A stretch of DNA of 17,880 nucleotides from Pseudomonadota bacterium (GTDB lineage: Bacteria > Pseudomonadota > Gammaproteobacteria > Steroidobacterales > Steroidobacteraceae), in the NCBI GenBank assembly GCA_021850555.1, contig JAJZLX010000107.1, positions 1-17,880 of the forward strand, in the 5' to 3' direction. Numbering within the stretch: position 1 is the stretch's first letter; each line of letters starts with the position of its first letter. Shown piece by piece: positions 6,432 through 14,640 of the stretch. Both the position numbers and the translations under genes were made by a program. The notes beneath the pieces are model-generated. The model saw only the letters and a program-made list of their open reading frames with translations. It had not been told where the DNA came from and searched no databases.

Positions 6432-7382
6432 ATGGCCGGTGATCCGATGAACATCTGCGTGTTGGGTGGAACCGGCTTCGTCGGCTCCGCGCTCGTCAAT
6501 CGGCTGGCGCGGGACGGACACTGGCTCAGGGTGCCGACTCGCAATCCCGTACACGGCCAGCACCTGCGCGTGCTGCCCACGGTGGAGTTGGTCACGGCCA
6601 ACGTGCACGACCCGGGAACGCTCGACCGCCTGGTCACCGGCATGGACGCGGTCATCAACCTGGTCGGCATTCTCAATGAGCACGGCCATTGCACTTTCCA
6701 GCTGGTGCACGCGGCGCTCGCGGAAAAGCTGGTCGCCGCCCTGAAGGCCGCGCGGGTGCGGCGCCTGTTGCAGATGAGCGCGATTGGCGCCGATATCGGC
6801 GGTCCCAGCCGCTACCTGCGCACCAAGGGCGAGGCCGAGGCTCATATCCGCGCAGCGGCCGCACAACTCGATTTCACCCTCTTTCGCCCCTCGGTCATCT
6901 TCGGCCCCGGCGATTCGCTCACCAACCGGTTTGCAGATCTGCTGCGTCTCTCCGGCGGCTTTCTGCCGCTCGCTCGTGCGCGGGCGCGCTTTGCGCCCGT
7001 GTACGTGGAGGATGTCGCGGAAGCCTTTGCTCGCGCGCTGAGCGATCGCAAGACCCGCGGCCAGAGCTATGAGCTCTGCGGCCCGCAGGTCATGACCCTC
7101 GAGCAGCTCGTGCGCACGACGGCTCAGGCGGCGGGCCTTCGCTGCCTGATTCTGAGGCTCCCCGACCCGATCGGCCGGCTGCAGGCGGCGCTGCTCGGCG
7201 TGCTGCCCGGCAAGCCGCTGACGCCGGACAACTTCCGCTCGCTCACCCTCGACAGTGTCTGCACCGACCCTGGGTGCGAGCGTCTCGGACTCACCCCGCG
7301 CGCGATGGCGCAGATCCTGCCGGGCTATTTGTCGCCGCCGCCGGCGACCCCGCGGGGATTCACGGGCTTTGGCGTGACCTGA
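6432..7382 (+). CDS. NDUFA9-like NAD(P)-binding protein (atypical SDR/epimerase family)
   Basis: 316 residues. The N-terminus MNICVLGGTGFVGSALVN is a Rossmann NAD(P)-binding loop (GGTGFVGS). Further on are VINLVGIL, the LLQMSAIGAD strand, a Y-x3-K pair in RYLRTKGEAEAHIR (active-site-like), FRPSVIFGPGD and the FAPVYVEDVAEAF block typical of atypical SDRs. Bacterial members of this group are usually annotated as complex I NDUFA9 subunit family proteins; in mitochondria NDUFA9 is an accessory subunit of NADH:ubiquinone oxidoreductase. The bacterial role is not settled and could be isomerase- or dehydrogenase-like, or a quinone-related assembly function. ATG 6432 has GGGGAGGA 7 nt upstream; ATG 6447 (MNICV) is the alternative. 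It converges with cca, 57 bp away. Confidence 0.85.
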   Translation: MAGDPMNICVLGGTGFVGSALVNRLARDGHWLRVPTRNPVHGQHLRVLPTVELVTANVHDPGTLDRLVTGMDAVINLVGILNEHGHCTFQLVHAALAEKLVAALKAARVRRLLQMSAIGADIGGPSRYLRTKGEAEAHIRAAAAQLDFTLFRPSVIFGPGDSLTNRFADLLRLSGGFLPLARARARFAPVYVEDVAEAFARALSDRKTRGQSYELCGPQVMTLEQLVRTTAQAAGLRCLILRLPDPIGRLQAALLGVLPGKPLTPDNFRSLTLDSVCTDPGCERLGLTPRAMAQILPGYLSPPPATPRGFTGFGVT

Positions 7383-7439
7383 CACCCCGCGCCGCGATTG
7401 TCCGCGTCATGAGAGGCCGATCAGCGACGGGTGCCCCAC

Positions 7440-8666
7440 TCACTCGAGCGCCTGGATCGCCGCCTGAATCGCCGCCAGACGCTTCTCGCGCAGCTTCTCG
7501 CCGATCGCGGCCCCCGCAAGCCCCTGGCGCTCCTCTGCCGACAGGCTGACCGCCGCGGCCGCCGCGCGTACGCGGCGCAAGTATCGGCCCTGAGGGTAGG
7601 GTTGGGCCTCGAGGCCGGCGCGCCCGCAGGCATCGGCCTCGCACGCCGAGAGCAGCTCATCGAAGCGCTCGGGCCGCCGGAAGGCGTCCGTCGCCTCCAA
7701 CAGCTTCAGCGCCGTAACCGGCCGCAGATCCTGCGCGCGGTGCACCAGGGTGTGGTAACGCGCGGTGAGCAGCGCCAGGTCGCGATATTCGTTCGGCACC
7801 TTCAGCCGCGCACACAGCGCCTCGATCGCGGGCACACCGCCTTCCTCGTGCCCGTGGTGGCTCGGCCAGCGCTCGGGCGAGGTGAGGGCCTTGCCCAGAT
7901 CGTGCGTCAGGACCGCAAACCGGACGGTCGAGGGCAGGCAGGCCCTGGCGGCCCAGCGAAGTGCCAGCATCGCGTGCACGCCGGTATCGATTTCCGGATG
8001 CCACTTCGGCGGCTGCGGGACCCCAAAGAGAGCGTCCACCTCGGGGAAAATGTGCCGCAATGCGCCGCACCCGCGCAGGGTCTCGAAGAACACCTCGGGA
8101 CGGGTCTCCTCGAGCGCGCGTCCGGTCTCCTGCCACACTCTCTCCGGCACCAGCGCCGAGAGCTCCCCGGATTCGGCCATCCGGCGCATCAGCGCGACGG
8201 TTTCTTCCGCCACTCTGAAACCCAGCTGCGCGTACCGCGCAGCGAAACGCGCCACGCGCAGCACCCGCACCGGATCCTCGATGAAGGCTTCCGACACGTG
8301 GCGCAGCAACCGGGCTTCGAGGTCCCGTTGTCCCCCGTATGGGTCGATGATCTCGCCCGTGGCGCTCTCAGCCATCGCGTTGATGGTCAGATCGCGCCGC
8401 CGCAGATCCTCCTCGAGTGTCACGTCCGGGGAGAATCGGGTCACAAAGCCCCGGTAGCCCGGCGCCACCTTGCGCTCCAGGCGAGCGAGCGCGTACTCCT
8501 CGTGAGTCTTCGGATGCAGAAACACGGGGAACTCCCTGCCCACGGGCACATAGCCCTGGCGCTCGAGATCCTCCGGGCGTGCCCCGACCACCACCCAGTC
8601 CCGCTCCTTGACCGACCGCCCGAGCAGCCGGTCCCGCACTGCACCGCCGACCAAGTACACTTGCAT
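7440..8666 (-). CDS. cca: Multifunctional CCA protein (tRNA nucleotidyltransferase with HD domain)
   Basis: 408 residues, close to the 412 of E. coli Cca. It adds or repairs the 3' CCA of tRNAs. The N-terminus [17 protein letters not shown] and KERDWVVVG carry the class II nucleotidyltransferase signature (GGxVRD...DWVVVG, where the catalytic acidic residues lie). [19 protein letters not shown] is the RRD block that reads the incoming nucleotide, and [12 protein letters not shown] is the neck helix. The C-terminal half has an HD phosphohydrolase domain ([11 protein letters not shown], then HHGHEEGG), which in gammaproteobacterial enzymes adds phosphatase and 2',3'-cyclic phosphodiesterase activity. 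The ATG start fits the family exactly. It is divergent from the aminopeptidase gene, with only 6 bp between the two start codons. Confidence 0.95.
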   Translation of the reverse strand: MQVYLVGGAVRDRLLGRSVKERDWVVVGARPEDLERQGYVPVGREFPVFLHPKTHEEYALARLERKVAPGYRGFVTRFSPDVTLEEDLRRRDLTINAMAESATGEIIDPYGGQRDLEARLLRHVSEAFIEDPVRVLRVARFAARYAQLGFRVAEETVALMRRMAESGELSALVPERVWQETGRALEETRPEVFFETLRGCGALRHIFPEVDALFGVPQPPKWHPEIDTGVHAMLALRWAARACLPSTVRFAVLTHDLGKALTSPERWPSHHGHEEGGVPAIEALCARLKVPNEYRDLALLTARYHTLVHRAQDLRPVTALKLLEATDAFRRPERFDELLSACEADACGRAGLEAQPYPQGRYLRRVRAAAAAVSLSAEERQGLAGAAIGEKLREKRLAAIQAAIQALE

Positions 8667-8672
8667 GCGCGC

Positions 8673-9782
8673 ATGGTAACTCAGACGCCCTCAACCCCTC
8701 CCGGGAATGCTCCCCGCATTCAGCCGCCTCGCGCGGGGCTGCGGGCCGCGCGACTGGCCCTGGTGGCCGCAGCGCTGACCGCGCTGGCCGGCTGTGCGAG
8801 CACGGCGTACCTATGGCAGGCGGCGAGCGGTGAATGGCACGTCCTGCACGCACGCGAGCCCATCATCGACGTGATCGATGAGCCGCAAGCCTCAGAGCCG
8901 CTGATCAAGGAGCTGGCCTACGTCCGGGAGGCGCGCCGCTTCGCCTCGCAGCACCTGGGATTACCGGACAACGACAGCTACCGCACTTACGTGAACCTTC
9001 ACCGCCGCTACGTGGTCTGGAACGTGGTCGCCGCTCCGGAGTTCTCCGTCAATCCCAAGCTGTGGTGCTTTCCGATCGCCGGCTGTGTCCCCTACCGGGG
9101 CTATTTCCATGAGCAGAGCGCCCGGAATTTCGCCAAGGCGCTGAGGCGTCGCGGCTATGACGTCGTGGTCGAGGGGGTGCCCGCCTATTCAACCCTGGGG
9201 AGGCTCCCCGATCCGGTCATGAGCACCATGATGCGATACGGACGCGAAGAGCTGGCGGCGATGATCTTCCACGAGCTGGCCCACCAGCTGCTCTACGTGG
9301 AGAACGATTCGCGGTTCGACGAAGCGTTCGCCATGACCGTCGAGAATACGGGGATGAAGCGCTGGCTCACGTACCGCCACCAGCCGCAGCGGTTCGCGCA
9401 GTTCGAGCTGGAAAGTGACGCCGCCCGGCAATTCGCCGCGCTTCTCAGACACACGCGCAACCGCCTGGCCAAGGTGTATGCCTCGGGAATTCCGCCACGG
9501 CAGATGCTGCGAAAAAAGAAAGCCGAGTTCGCGCGCCTGGCGCAGCACATCCGCGTGCTCGAGCGGCGCCTGGGATTCCAATCGCCTGTCTACGACAAAT
9601 GGATCGCCCAGGGCATGAACAACGCCGATCTGGTCTCGGTAGGGACCTACTACAACTGCCTGCCGGGTTTCGAGCGGCTGCTCGGCAAGGAAGGCGGCAG
9701 CCTTCCGCGCTTCTACGCCGCGGCGCGCCGCCTGGCGCACGAGCCCAAGGCCGAGCGCGACCGGCAGCTGTGCAAGTCATGA
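8673..9782 (+). CDS. Putative lipoprotein aminopeptidase (COG4324-type zinc metalloprotease)
   Basis: 369 residues. The N-terminus has a basic stretch followed by a hydrophobic segment and a lipobox, [10 protein letters not shown], so the protein is predicted to be anchored to a membrane as a lipoprotein facing the periplasm. The zinc-protease motif [10 protein letters not shown] (HExxH type, about residue 204) follows an EELAAMIF helix. Downstream, the acidic DEAFA stretch about 12 residues later provides the likely third ligand and general context. These features match the uncharacterised bacterial aminopeptidases of COG4324. The open frame extends far upstream over cca, but ATG 8673 is the last start before the signal sequence and the natural N-terminus. 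No ribosome-binding sequence is visible, since the divergent cca start lies 6 bp away. Confidence 0.85.
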   Translation: MVTQTPSTPPGNAPRIQPPRAGLRAARLALVAAALTALAGCASTAYLWQAASGEWHVLHAREPIIDVIDEPQASEPLIKELAYVREARRFASQHLGLPDNDSYRTYVNLHRRYVVWNVVAAPEFSVNPKLWCFPIAGCVPYRGYFHEQSARNFAKALRRRGYDVVVEGVPAYSTLGRLPDPVMSTMMRYGREELAAMIFHELAHQLLYVENDSRFDEAFAMTVENTGMKRWLTYRHQPQRFAQFELESDAARQFAALLRHTRNRLAKVYASGIPPRQMLRKKKAEFARLAQHIRVLERRLGFQSPVYDKWIAQGMNNADLVSVGTYYNCLPGFERLLGKEGGSLPRFYAAARRLAHEPKAERDRQLCKS

Positions 9783-9798
9783 CACAGACGCATCTCTA

Positions 9799-9813
9799 CC
9801 GGCCCCCCGCCGG
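9799..9813. repeat. Short GC hairpin after the aminopeptidase gene
   Basis: CCGGC-CCCCC-GCCGG, a 5-bp stem with a 5-base loop, 17 bp after the stop codon. No T-tract follows. It may contribute to factor-dependent termination or be chance in GC-rich DNA. Confidence 0.2.
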
Positions 9814-9861
9814 CTGAACCGAGGGGCTTGCGAGGCGAAGGTCCCGGCGCCTCTGAGCCCA

Positions 9862-10401
9862 CCTCGATGGCTGGAGGGCGGCCGGCGCGAGGCCATGCTT
9901 CATGCCTATGACTCGCCGGAGTCGATCGCGCATGTGCGCGATCACATTCTCACGGCGCTGCCGCTGACCGAGGCGTTGCAGGAACAGGTGCTCGCGGACA
10001 GTCTGCGGGGGGCGCCTCAGGCGAAACAGGCATGGCCGACCGCGATGATGCTGGAGGATGTTCGTTCCGACGCAGCCCGCATCAACGTGCCCGTCCTCGT
10101 GCTGTCAGGAGAGCGCGACCTGATTGACGGCGCCGAGAGGCTGCGGCAGGAGTTGCTGCCGCACATCGCCGGAGCCCGATTGCAGATCCTGCCGGACGCC
10201 GGGCACCTCTCCATGCTCGAAACTCCCAAGGCGGTGGCGCAGGCGATCGGCGTACTTCGAATCCGAAGAATCCGCTCGGAGCCGATTTCCCGACCCCCGC
10301 ACCGCTTCGGGCGCGCGCACTCTACAGCGACCTGCGCAGATCCTGCAGCGCAAAGCCCGCAAGCGGCTCATCGAAGTCCCGCGTCAGCGCCATCACCTTG
10401 A
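9862..10401 (+). pseudogene. Alpha/beta hydrolase, C-terminal remnant
   Basis: The frame reads RWLEGGRREAMLHAYDSPES, then a region like the lid and C-terminal core of alpha/beta-fold hydrolases. PVLVLSGERDLIDG carries the acidic residue position and LPDAGHLSMLETP the catalytic His of the triad. The N-terminal half with the oxyanion loop and the nucleophile elbow (GxSxG) is absent; the preceding ~80 bp up to the aminopeptidase stop do not contain it. After about position 10255 the sequence leaves the family, and the frame continues for ~50 residues across the 3' end of the convergent methyltransferase gene. The first ATG of the fragment is 9895. The most likely reading is a 5'-deleted and 3'-frameshifted relic; a functional short protein is unlikely. 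Confidence 0.75.
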
Positions 10402-11500
10402 ACGCCTCGCCCATCTCCCCGGGCAGCAGCAGGCGGCGCGCCTCGCCGGCGATGCGCGCATGCCGCACCGGGTCGGATTCCTCGCCCACGAGCCGCTCGA
10501 CCCCCGTGCCCAGCAGAAACGCCGCCTGGGTCACAAAGCCGGCGACATCGAGCCCGCACTCCACTGCGGCCTCGGCCACCCGCGTAAAATCGACCCACGC
10601 AGTGATGTCCTGGACCCCGAGGTTGAGGTAAGGATTGTCGTGAACACGTTGCTTGAAATGACAACGCAAGGTACCGGTGACGCGCTGCGGGTGGTAGTAA
10701 TGTGAGCGCGGCAGGCCGTAGTCGAACAACAGCATCAGGCCGCGCTCCAGGCACTCAGCGATGCCCGTCAGCCATGGCGCCGCACGCAGACAGATTTCGG
10801 AGACATACCCCGCGGGCAGCGGCTCGGGCAGCTCACTCATCAGCGAGGCGCAGGCGTCGGCAAGTGCCCTCTGCGCCGGCCCCTCGCGCTCCACGATGAC
10901 CTCACCCTCCACTGCCACGCCCAGTTCCCGCACGCCTTCCTCCGCCACGACGAACCGACGGCAGGGCAAGGCATCCAGCACTTCATTCGCCAGGATGACC
11001 CCGGCCAGGGGCCGCTCCGGCAGCCGCTCGAGCCACACCACCCGCTCGCGCAGCTCGACTGCAAGCCGGCCGAGCGCCGCGCGCTGCCGGTCTCTCAGGT
11101 CCGCGCTGACTTCCAGGATGGCGTAGCGCTCGGGCAGCACGCCACGCGCGGACAATGCCTTCAGCACGGCGGCGGCCATGCGGCCGGTGCCGGCCCCGAT
11201 CTCCAGGATCTCCCCCCCGTCTGCGAGCACCTGCGCGCACTGCCCGGCCACGCAGCGGCTGAAGAGGTCGGAGACCTCGGGCGCGGTGACGAAGTCCCCG
11301 CCGGGGCCGATCTTGAGGCTGCCGGCGCTGTAGTACCCCAGCCCGGGGGCATAAAGCGCCAGCGCCATGAATTCCTCGAACGACAGCCAGCCTCCGGCGG
11401 CGCGGATGCGCTCGCGGATCAGGGCCGCCACCTTGCGCGAATGCTCCTCCTCCTCGGGCGAGAGCGCAGGCATCATAATGTCCGCACGCCCAAGCCTCAT
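10322..11500 (-). CDS. Class I SAM-dependent methyltransferase, MidA/NDUFAF7 family
   Basis: About 392 residues. LSFEEFMALALYAPGLGYYS at the N-terminus, then GPGGDFVTAPEVSDLF and ILEIGAGTGRMAAAVL (the SAM-binding GxGxG loop), are the signature of the DUF185 family. Later blocks are GVILANEVLDALPCRRF, LLFDYGLPRSHYYHPQR and the NLGVQDITAWVDF stretch. In mitochondria the homologue NDUFAF7 dimethylates an Arg of a complex I subunit; the bacterial substrate is not known to me. ATG 11500 is used; ATG 11476 (MMPALSPEEE) is an equally possible start, and neither has a clear ribosome-binding site. The gene is divergent from the pteridine reductase, with 11 bp between the starts. An NDUFA9-like gene lies 3 kb to the left. 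Confidence 0.9.
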   Translation of the reverse strand: MRLGRADIMMPALSPEEEEHSRKVAALIRERIRAAGGWLSFEEFMALALYAPGLGYYSAGSLKIGPGGDFVTAPEVSDLFSRCVAGQCAQVLADGGEILEIGAGTGRMAAAVLKALSARGVLPERYAILEVSADLRDRQRAALGRLAVELRERVVWLERLPERPLAGVILANEVLDALPCRRFVVAEEGVRELGVAVEGEVIVEREGPAQRALADACASLMSELPEPLPAGYVSEICLRAAPWLTGIAECLERGLMLLFDYGLPRSHYYHPQRVTGTLRCHFKQRVHDNPYLNLGVQDITAWVDFTRVAEAAVECGLDVAGFVTQAAFLLGTGVERLVGEESDPVRHARIAGEARRLLLPGEMGEAFKVMALTRDFDEPLAGFALQDLRRSL

Positions 11501-11511
11501 GCAGCAGCCCA

Positions 11512-12282
11512 ATGACCGATCCCGAACATGCAGCCTCCCGTAAACCCATCGCCGGCAAGGTGGCCCTGATCACCGGCGGCGCGCGACGACTGGGCGCGGT
11601 CATCGCGCATGCCCTGCACGAGGCGGGCGCCAATGTCGTGCTGCACTACCGCAGCTCCGCCGAGGCGGCGAGAACCCTGGCGGGGGAGCTGAATGAGGCC
11701 CGCGCCGGCTCCGCGGTGCTCGCGCACTGCGACCTGCTCGACACCGCCTCGCTGGAACGACTGGCCCGGACCGCCGCGACGGCGTTCGGCCGGCTCGACA
11801 TCCTGGTCAACAACGCCTCGACCTTCTACCCGACCCCGATGGGCGAGATCGGCGAGCAGGCATGGGACGACCTGATCGGCACCAACCTCAAGGCGCCGTT
11901 GTTTCTCGCTCAGGCCGCGGCGCCCGCGCTGCACGAGAACGGCGGGCTGATCCTCAACCTGGTGGATATTCACGGCATGCGGCCGCTGCGCCGCCATCCG
12001 GTCTACAGCATCGCCAAGGCGGGCCTGATCATGCTCACCAAGTCGCTCGCCCGCGAGCTCGGCCCCCAGGTACGGGTCAACGCCATCGCGCCGGGACCGG
12101 TCATGTGGCCGGAAGCGGGGGTGGACGAGCTGCTGCGCAAGCGCATCATCGACCGCACGGCGCTCAAGCGCGGCGGCTCCCCGGAAGACGTGGCGCGAGC
12201 AGCGCTCTACTTCGCTTGCGATGCGCCGTTCGTCACGGGACAGGTTCTGGCGGTCGACGGCGGCCGAAGCGTCGGCTGGTAG
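11512..12282 (+). CDS. Pteridine-reductase-type SDR (FolM-like)
   Basis: 256 residues. A short-chain dehydrogenase with the NADP-binding loop ALITGGARRLGAVIA. The Arg-Arg after TGG is typical of pteridine reductases that prefer NADPH and dihydropteridines. Further features are LDILVNNASTF (the NNAS motif), NLVDIHGMRP (an Asp-Ile-His replacing the common Ser, as in FolM/PTR1 proteins), the YSIAK active site (Tyr, Lys) and AIAPGPVMWPE. The expected reaction is NADPH reduction of dihydrofolate or dihydromonapterin. Its position beside folK and folB (convergent, 5 bp apart) supports a role in the folate/pterin pathway. ATG 11512 gives a normal length; no strong ribosome-binding sequence precedes it, and the MidA-like gene starts 11 bp away on the other strand. 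Confidence 0.88.
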   Translation: MTDPEHAASRKPIAGKVALITGGARRLGAVIAHALHEAGANVVLHYRSSAEAARTLAGELNEARAGSAVLAHCDLLDTASLERLARTAATAFGRLDILVNNASTFYPTPMGEIGEQAWDDLIGTNLKAPLFLAQAAAPALHENGGLILNLVDIHGMRPLRRHPVYSIAKAGLIMLTKSLARELGPQVRVNAIAPGPVMWPEAGVDELLRKRIIDRTALKRGGSPEDVARAALYFACDAPFVTGQVLAVDGGRSVGW

Positions 12283-12287
12283 CGGGG

Positions 12288-12788
12288 TCAAACTCCGCCT
12301 TCCCCGCCCGGGCGCACCAGGACCAGCGGGTGCGCGGCACGGTCGAACCGCCGCCACAGCTCCCCGATCGTGAGTCTTTCCGTCGGGTGAACGAGATCAG
12401 GAGCCAGATCGGCGAGCGGCCCCAGCATGTAGGCGCGCTTCAGCAGGTCGGGACGCGGCAGATTCAGCGTCGGTGTCTGGCGGATGAGATCGCCGTACAG
12501 CAGCACGTCGAGATCCATGGTCCGAGGCGCCCACCTTGGCGCGTCGCGCGTACGACCGCACAGCGCCTCGATGAAGTGCAGCCTCTCGACCACGTCCTCG
12601 ACCGACAGATCCGTGGTGAAGCCGGCCACGAAGTTGATGAAGTCATCGCCCTCGAACCCGACCGCGCGATTTCGATACCACGGAGAGAAACGTACGCCCG
12701 GGAAGTGCTTCTCGAGCTCCCTGGACGCCATCGCGAGATGACGCTCGGGCTCGACGTTGCTGCCGGCGGCGAGGTAGACCTGTGGCAT
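12288..12788 (-). CDS. folK: 2-amino-4-hydroxy-6-hydroxymethyldihydropteridine pyrophosphokinase
   Basis: 166 residues. Transfers pyrophosphate from ATP to 6-hydroxymethyl-7,8-dihydropterin in folate synthesis. The family start VYLAAGSNVEPERHLAMA is present. So are FINFVAGFTT and the HPPK signature RWAPRTMDLDVLLYG, whose two Asp bind Mg2+-ATP, followed by LNLPRPDLLKRAYMLGPLAD, with the conserved P-H/D-P...R..VL block. It is 6 bp downstream of folB on the same strand, in the operon tsaD-folB-folK. FolB makes the dihydropterin substrate that FolK uses. Its stop lies 5 bp from that of the SDR gene, leaving no room for a separate terminator. Confidence 0.95.
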   Translation of the reverse strand: MPQVYLAAGSNVEPERHLAMASRELEKHFPGVRFSPWYRNRAVGFEGDDFINFVAGFTTDLSVEDVVERLHFIEALCGRTRDAPRWAPRTMDLDVLLYGDLIRQTPTLNLPRPDLLKRAYMLGPLADLAPDLVHPTERLTIGELWRRFDRAAHPLVLVRPGGEGGV

Positions 12789-12794
12789 GGCTGC

Positions 12795-13199
12795 TCAGAG
12801 CCGCGCCGCCGCCGCGGCGGTCAGGTCCGCCCGGCTGCGCTCGATCACCACCCCCACGTCGCGCGAGTTGCGGATGGCGCCCGGCTTGTTGAGCGACACG
12901 CGCACCCACTCGACCCCGAACTCCTCCAGAAGCAACAGCGCCAGCCGGTGCGCCAGCGTCTCGACGAGCTTGAACTCGGAGGCCTCGATGTAGGCCAGCA
13001 CGCGCTTGGCGACCCGCTTGTAATCCACGGTATCGGCCACATCGTCGGTGGCCGCGGCGCGGCGGCAGTCCACCGGCAGCTCGAGGTCGAGCACCACGGT
13101 CTGCTTGACGCGCCGCTCCCAATCGATGAAGCCGATGATGCACTCGGCGGCGAGTCCTCGCAGGAAGATCCGATCGCCCGAAATCAGCGCGCTGGTCAT
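12795..13199 (-). CDS. folB: Dihydroneopterin aldolase
   Basis: 134 residues. Cleaves 7,8-dihydroneopterin to 6-hydroxymethyldihydropterin and glycolaldehyde (and may epimerise it). Family features are IFLRGLAAECIIGFIDWERR near the N-terminus (the conserved CxIGxxxWER block with the pterin-binding Glu), the DVADTVDYKRVAKRVLAYIE stretch, FKLVETLAHRLALLLL (ETLA with a pterin-contacting Glu and catalytic-region residues) and VSLNKPGAIRNSRDVGVVIER (Lys-Pro loop; in two parts). ATG 13199 fits the normal size, preceded by AGAAGG about 13 nt upstream, which is a weak site. It sits 22 bp after the tsaD stop and 6 bp before folK, so translation is probably coupled in one operon. Confidence 0.95.
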   Translation of the reverse strand: MTSALISGDRIFLRGLAAECIIGFIDWERRVKQTVVLDLELPVDCRRAAATDDVADTVDYKRVAKRVLAYIEASEFKLVETLAHRLALLLLEEFGVEWVRVSLNKPGAIRNSRDVGVVIERSRADLTAAAAARL

Positions 13200-13221
13200 G
13201 CTTACTCTATAACCTTCTGTT

Positions 13222-14283
13222 TCATTCGTGGTTCCGTGGGCCGACCCGGGAGCTCGGCCCGAGAGGGATAGGCCCGGGCGCCAGCGACTCGAGCGGCCAC
13301 TGCGCGCGCGCCTCGATCGCGAGGCCGCTTCGCTCGCCCCCTTTCAGGCGCGCCAGCCCCGCCACTGCGATCATCGCCGCATTGTCGGTGCAGAACTCGA
13401 TCCGTGGATAGTACACGCGACCCCCACGGCGGCCGACCTCCTCGGCGAGTGCCTCGCGCAGGCGCTGATTGGCACTTACTCCGCCTGAGACCACCAGCGT
13501 GTCGAGACCGGTGACTGCGAGCGCCCGCATGGCCTTTGCGACCAGGGTGTCCACGATGGCCTCTTCGACGGCACGCGCCACGTCCGCCTTCAGCGCCGCG
13601 TTGAGCTCGCGTCCACGAAGCGCATGCAGCACCGCCGTCTTCAGACCCGAGAAGCTGAACTCCAGCCCCGGCCGATCGAGCATGGGACGGGGGAAATGGA
13701 ACGTCCCGCCCGCGCCGGCGCGCGCCAGCCTCGCCAGCTCAGGCCCTCCCGGATACGGCAGGCCAAGGAGCTTGGCGGTTTTGTCGAACGCCTCCCCGGC
13801 CGCATCGTCCCGGGTATCGCCGAGGATCCGGTAGCGGCCGATGCCACTCACCTCGATGAGCTGCGTATGCCCCCCCGAGACCAGAAGCGCCAGATGGGGG
13901 AAGGGCGGCGGGCTCAGCTCGAGCAGGGGGGCGAGGAGGTGGCCTTCGAGGTGGTGCACAGCGACGGCCGGTCGTCCCCAGGCATAAGCCAGGCTGCGCG
14001 CGAGCGCCGCCCCCGTGAGCAAGGCCCCGATCAGCCCGGGGCCGGCGGTGTAAGCCACTCCGGAGAGCTCCTCCGGAGCCGTGCCGGCACGCTCCAGGGC
14101 CCGCCTCACGAGCGGCAGGAGCTTGCGCACATGGTCTCGGGAGGCCAGCTCCGGCACCACGCCACCGAAGGCGCGGTGCAGCTCGATCTGGCTGTAAAGC
14201 TCGTGTGCGAGCAGCCCCTGGTCCTCATCGAGGACCGCGGCCGCACTTTCGTCACAGGAGGACTCGATCGCCAGCACCCGCAT
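13222..14283 (-). CDS. tsaD: tRNA N6-adenosine threonylcarbamoyltransferase
   Basis: 353 residues. Catalytic subunit of the t6A machinery, which transfers threonylcarbamoyl to A37 of tRNAs that read ANN codons (together with TsaB, TsaC and TsaE, which are not in this window). The ASKHA-fold start [14 protein letters not shown] is present, then [17 protein letters not shown] and the metal site [11 protein letters not shown] (HxxxH). [26 protein letters not shown] and [15 protein letters not shown] follow, then [10 protein letters not shown] with the third metal-ligand Asp. All key residues are visible. ATG 14283 (MRVLAIESS) is the standard start, with AAAGGC about 6 nt upstream. It leads the tsaD-folB-folK operon and is divergent from rpsU, 131 bp between starts. 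This is the neighbourhood seen in many gammaproteobacteria. Confidence 0.96.
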   Translation of the reverse strand: MRVLAIESSCDESAAAVLDEDQGLLAHELYSQIELHRAFGGVVPELASRDHVRKLLPLVRRALERAGTAPEELSGVAYTAGPGLIGALLTGAALARSLAYAWGRPAVAVHHLEGHLLAPLLELSPPPFPHLALLVSGGHTQLIEVSGIGRYRILGDTRDDAAGEAFDKTAKLLGLPYPGGPELARLARAGAGGTFHFPRPMLDRPGLEFSFSGLKTAVLHALRGRELNAALKADVARAVEEAIVDTLVAKAMRALAVTGLDTLVVSGGVSANQRLREALAEEVGRRGGRVYYPRIEFCTDNAAMIAVAGLARLKGGERSGLAIEARAQWPLESLAPGPIPLGPSSRVGPRNHE

Positions 14284-14286
14284 GTT

Positions 14287-14315
14287 TTGCCTTTACCATC
14301 CGCCTCTACTAGAAT
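14287..14315 (+). promoter_or_regulatory. Sigma-70 promoter of the rpsU-yqeY-dnaG-rpoD operon
   Basis: TTGCCT (14287-14292, 4 of 6) and TAGAAT (14310-14315, 5 of 6) are separated by 17 bp. Transcription would start near 14322, giving a leader of about 93 nt before rpsU. It begins 4 bp from the tsaD start codon on the other strand. Confidence 0.55.
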
Positions 14316-14316
14316 T

Positions 14317-14394
14317 GCCGGCCCATTTGTCCCGGCCGTTTGCCGTCCCGGGGGCGCATTCGAGTGGTGCCCCGGGACCCCAGTGGGGGCCGGC
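14317..14394 (+). promoter_or_regulatory. Nested inverted repeats in the rpsU leader
   Basis: The outer arms GCCGGCCC (14317-14324) and GGGCCGGC (14387-14394) are exact complements. Inside them GTCCCGGGG (14345-14353) and CCCCGGGAC (14370-14378) form a second perfect 9-bp stem. The structure ends 20 nt before the rpsU start. If transcription begins near 14322, most of the outer left arm is not in the RNA, but the inner hairpin is. This could be a regulatory leader, a pausing or attenuating hairpin, or a DNA-level site shared with the divergent tsaD operon. Confidence 0.4.
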
Positions 14395-14414
14395 CGTACT
14401 TTTCAGAGGTTTCG

Positions 14415-14624
14415 ATGCCGAGCGTCCGTATCCGTGAGAACGAGTATTTCGATGCCGCCTTGCGGCGTTTCAAGCGCGCCTGCGAGAAAGCCGGCATTCT
14501 CACCGAGCTGCGTCGGCGGGAATTCTACGAGAAGCCGACCCAGGAGCGGAAACGCAAGAAAGCGGCGGCCATCAAGCGCCACATGAAGCGCGTCTCCCGC
14601 GAGAGCCTGCGCCCGGCGCGCTAA
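14415..14624 (+). CDS. rpsU: Small ribosomal subunit protein bS21
   Basis: 69 residues (the family is about 70). [20 protein letters not shown], then [20 protein letters not shown], then a very basic C-terminus ([16 protein letters not shown]) are diagnostic. It binds late to the 30S subunit near the 3' end of 16S rRNA and helps start-site selection. ATG 14415 is fixed by CAGAGG six bases upstream; an ATG at 14340 in the same frame lies in the leader hairpin region and is rejected. It is the first gene of the macromolecular-synthesis operon, with yqeY/gatB-like, dnaG and rpoD behind it. Confidence 0.97.
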   Translation: MPSVRIRENEYFDAALRRFKRACEKAGILTELRRREFYEKPTQERKRKKAAAIKRHMKRVSRESLRPAR

Positions 14625-14640
14625 GGCTTCCCATTCTGTC

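Noticed and set aside
7431..8672. Very long + strand open frame running over cca into the aminopeptidase
   Set aside because: It is antisense to cca, whose protein matches its family from end to end. The frame is open only because of GC-biased third positions; the real gene in this frame begins at 8673 with a lipoprotein signal.
11862..13271. 469-codon + strand frame across the SDR, folK and folB genes
   Set aside because: A shadow of three well-supported genes in other frames; no family features.
14340..14414. Longer bS21 starting at ATG 14340
   Set aside because: The extension would be encoded within the leader hairpin region and has no counterpart in the family; AGAGG sits before ATG 14415.
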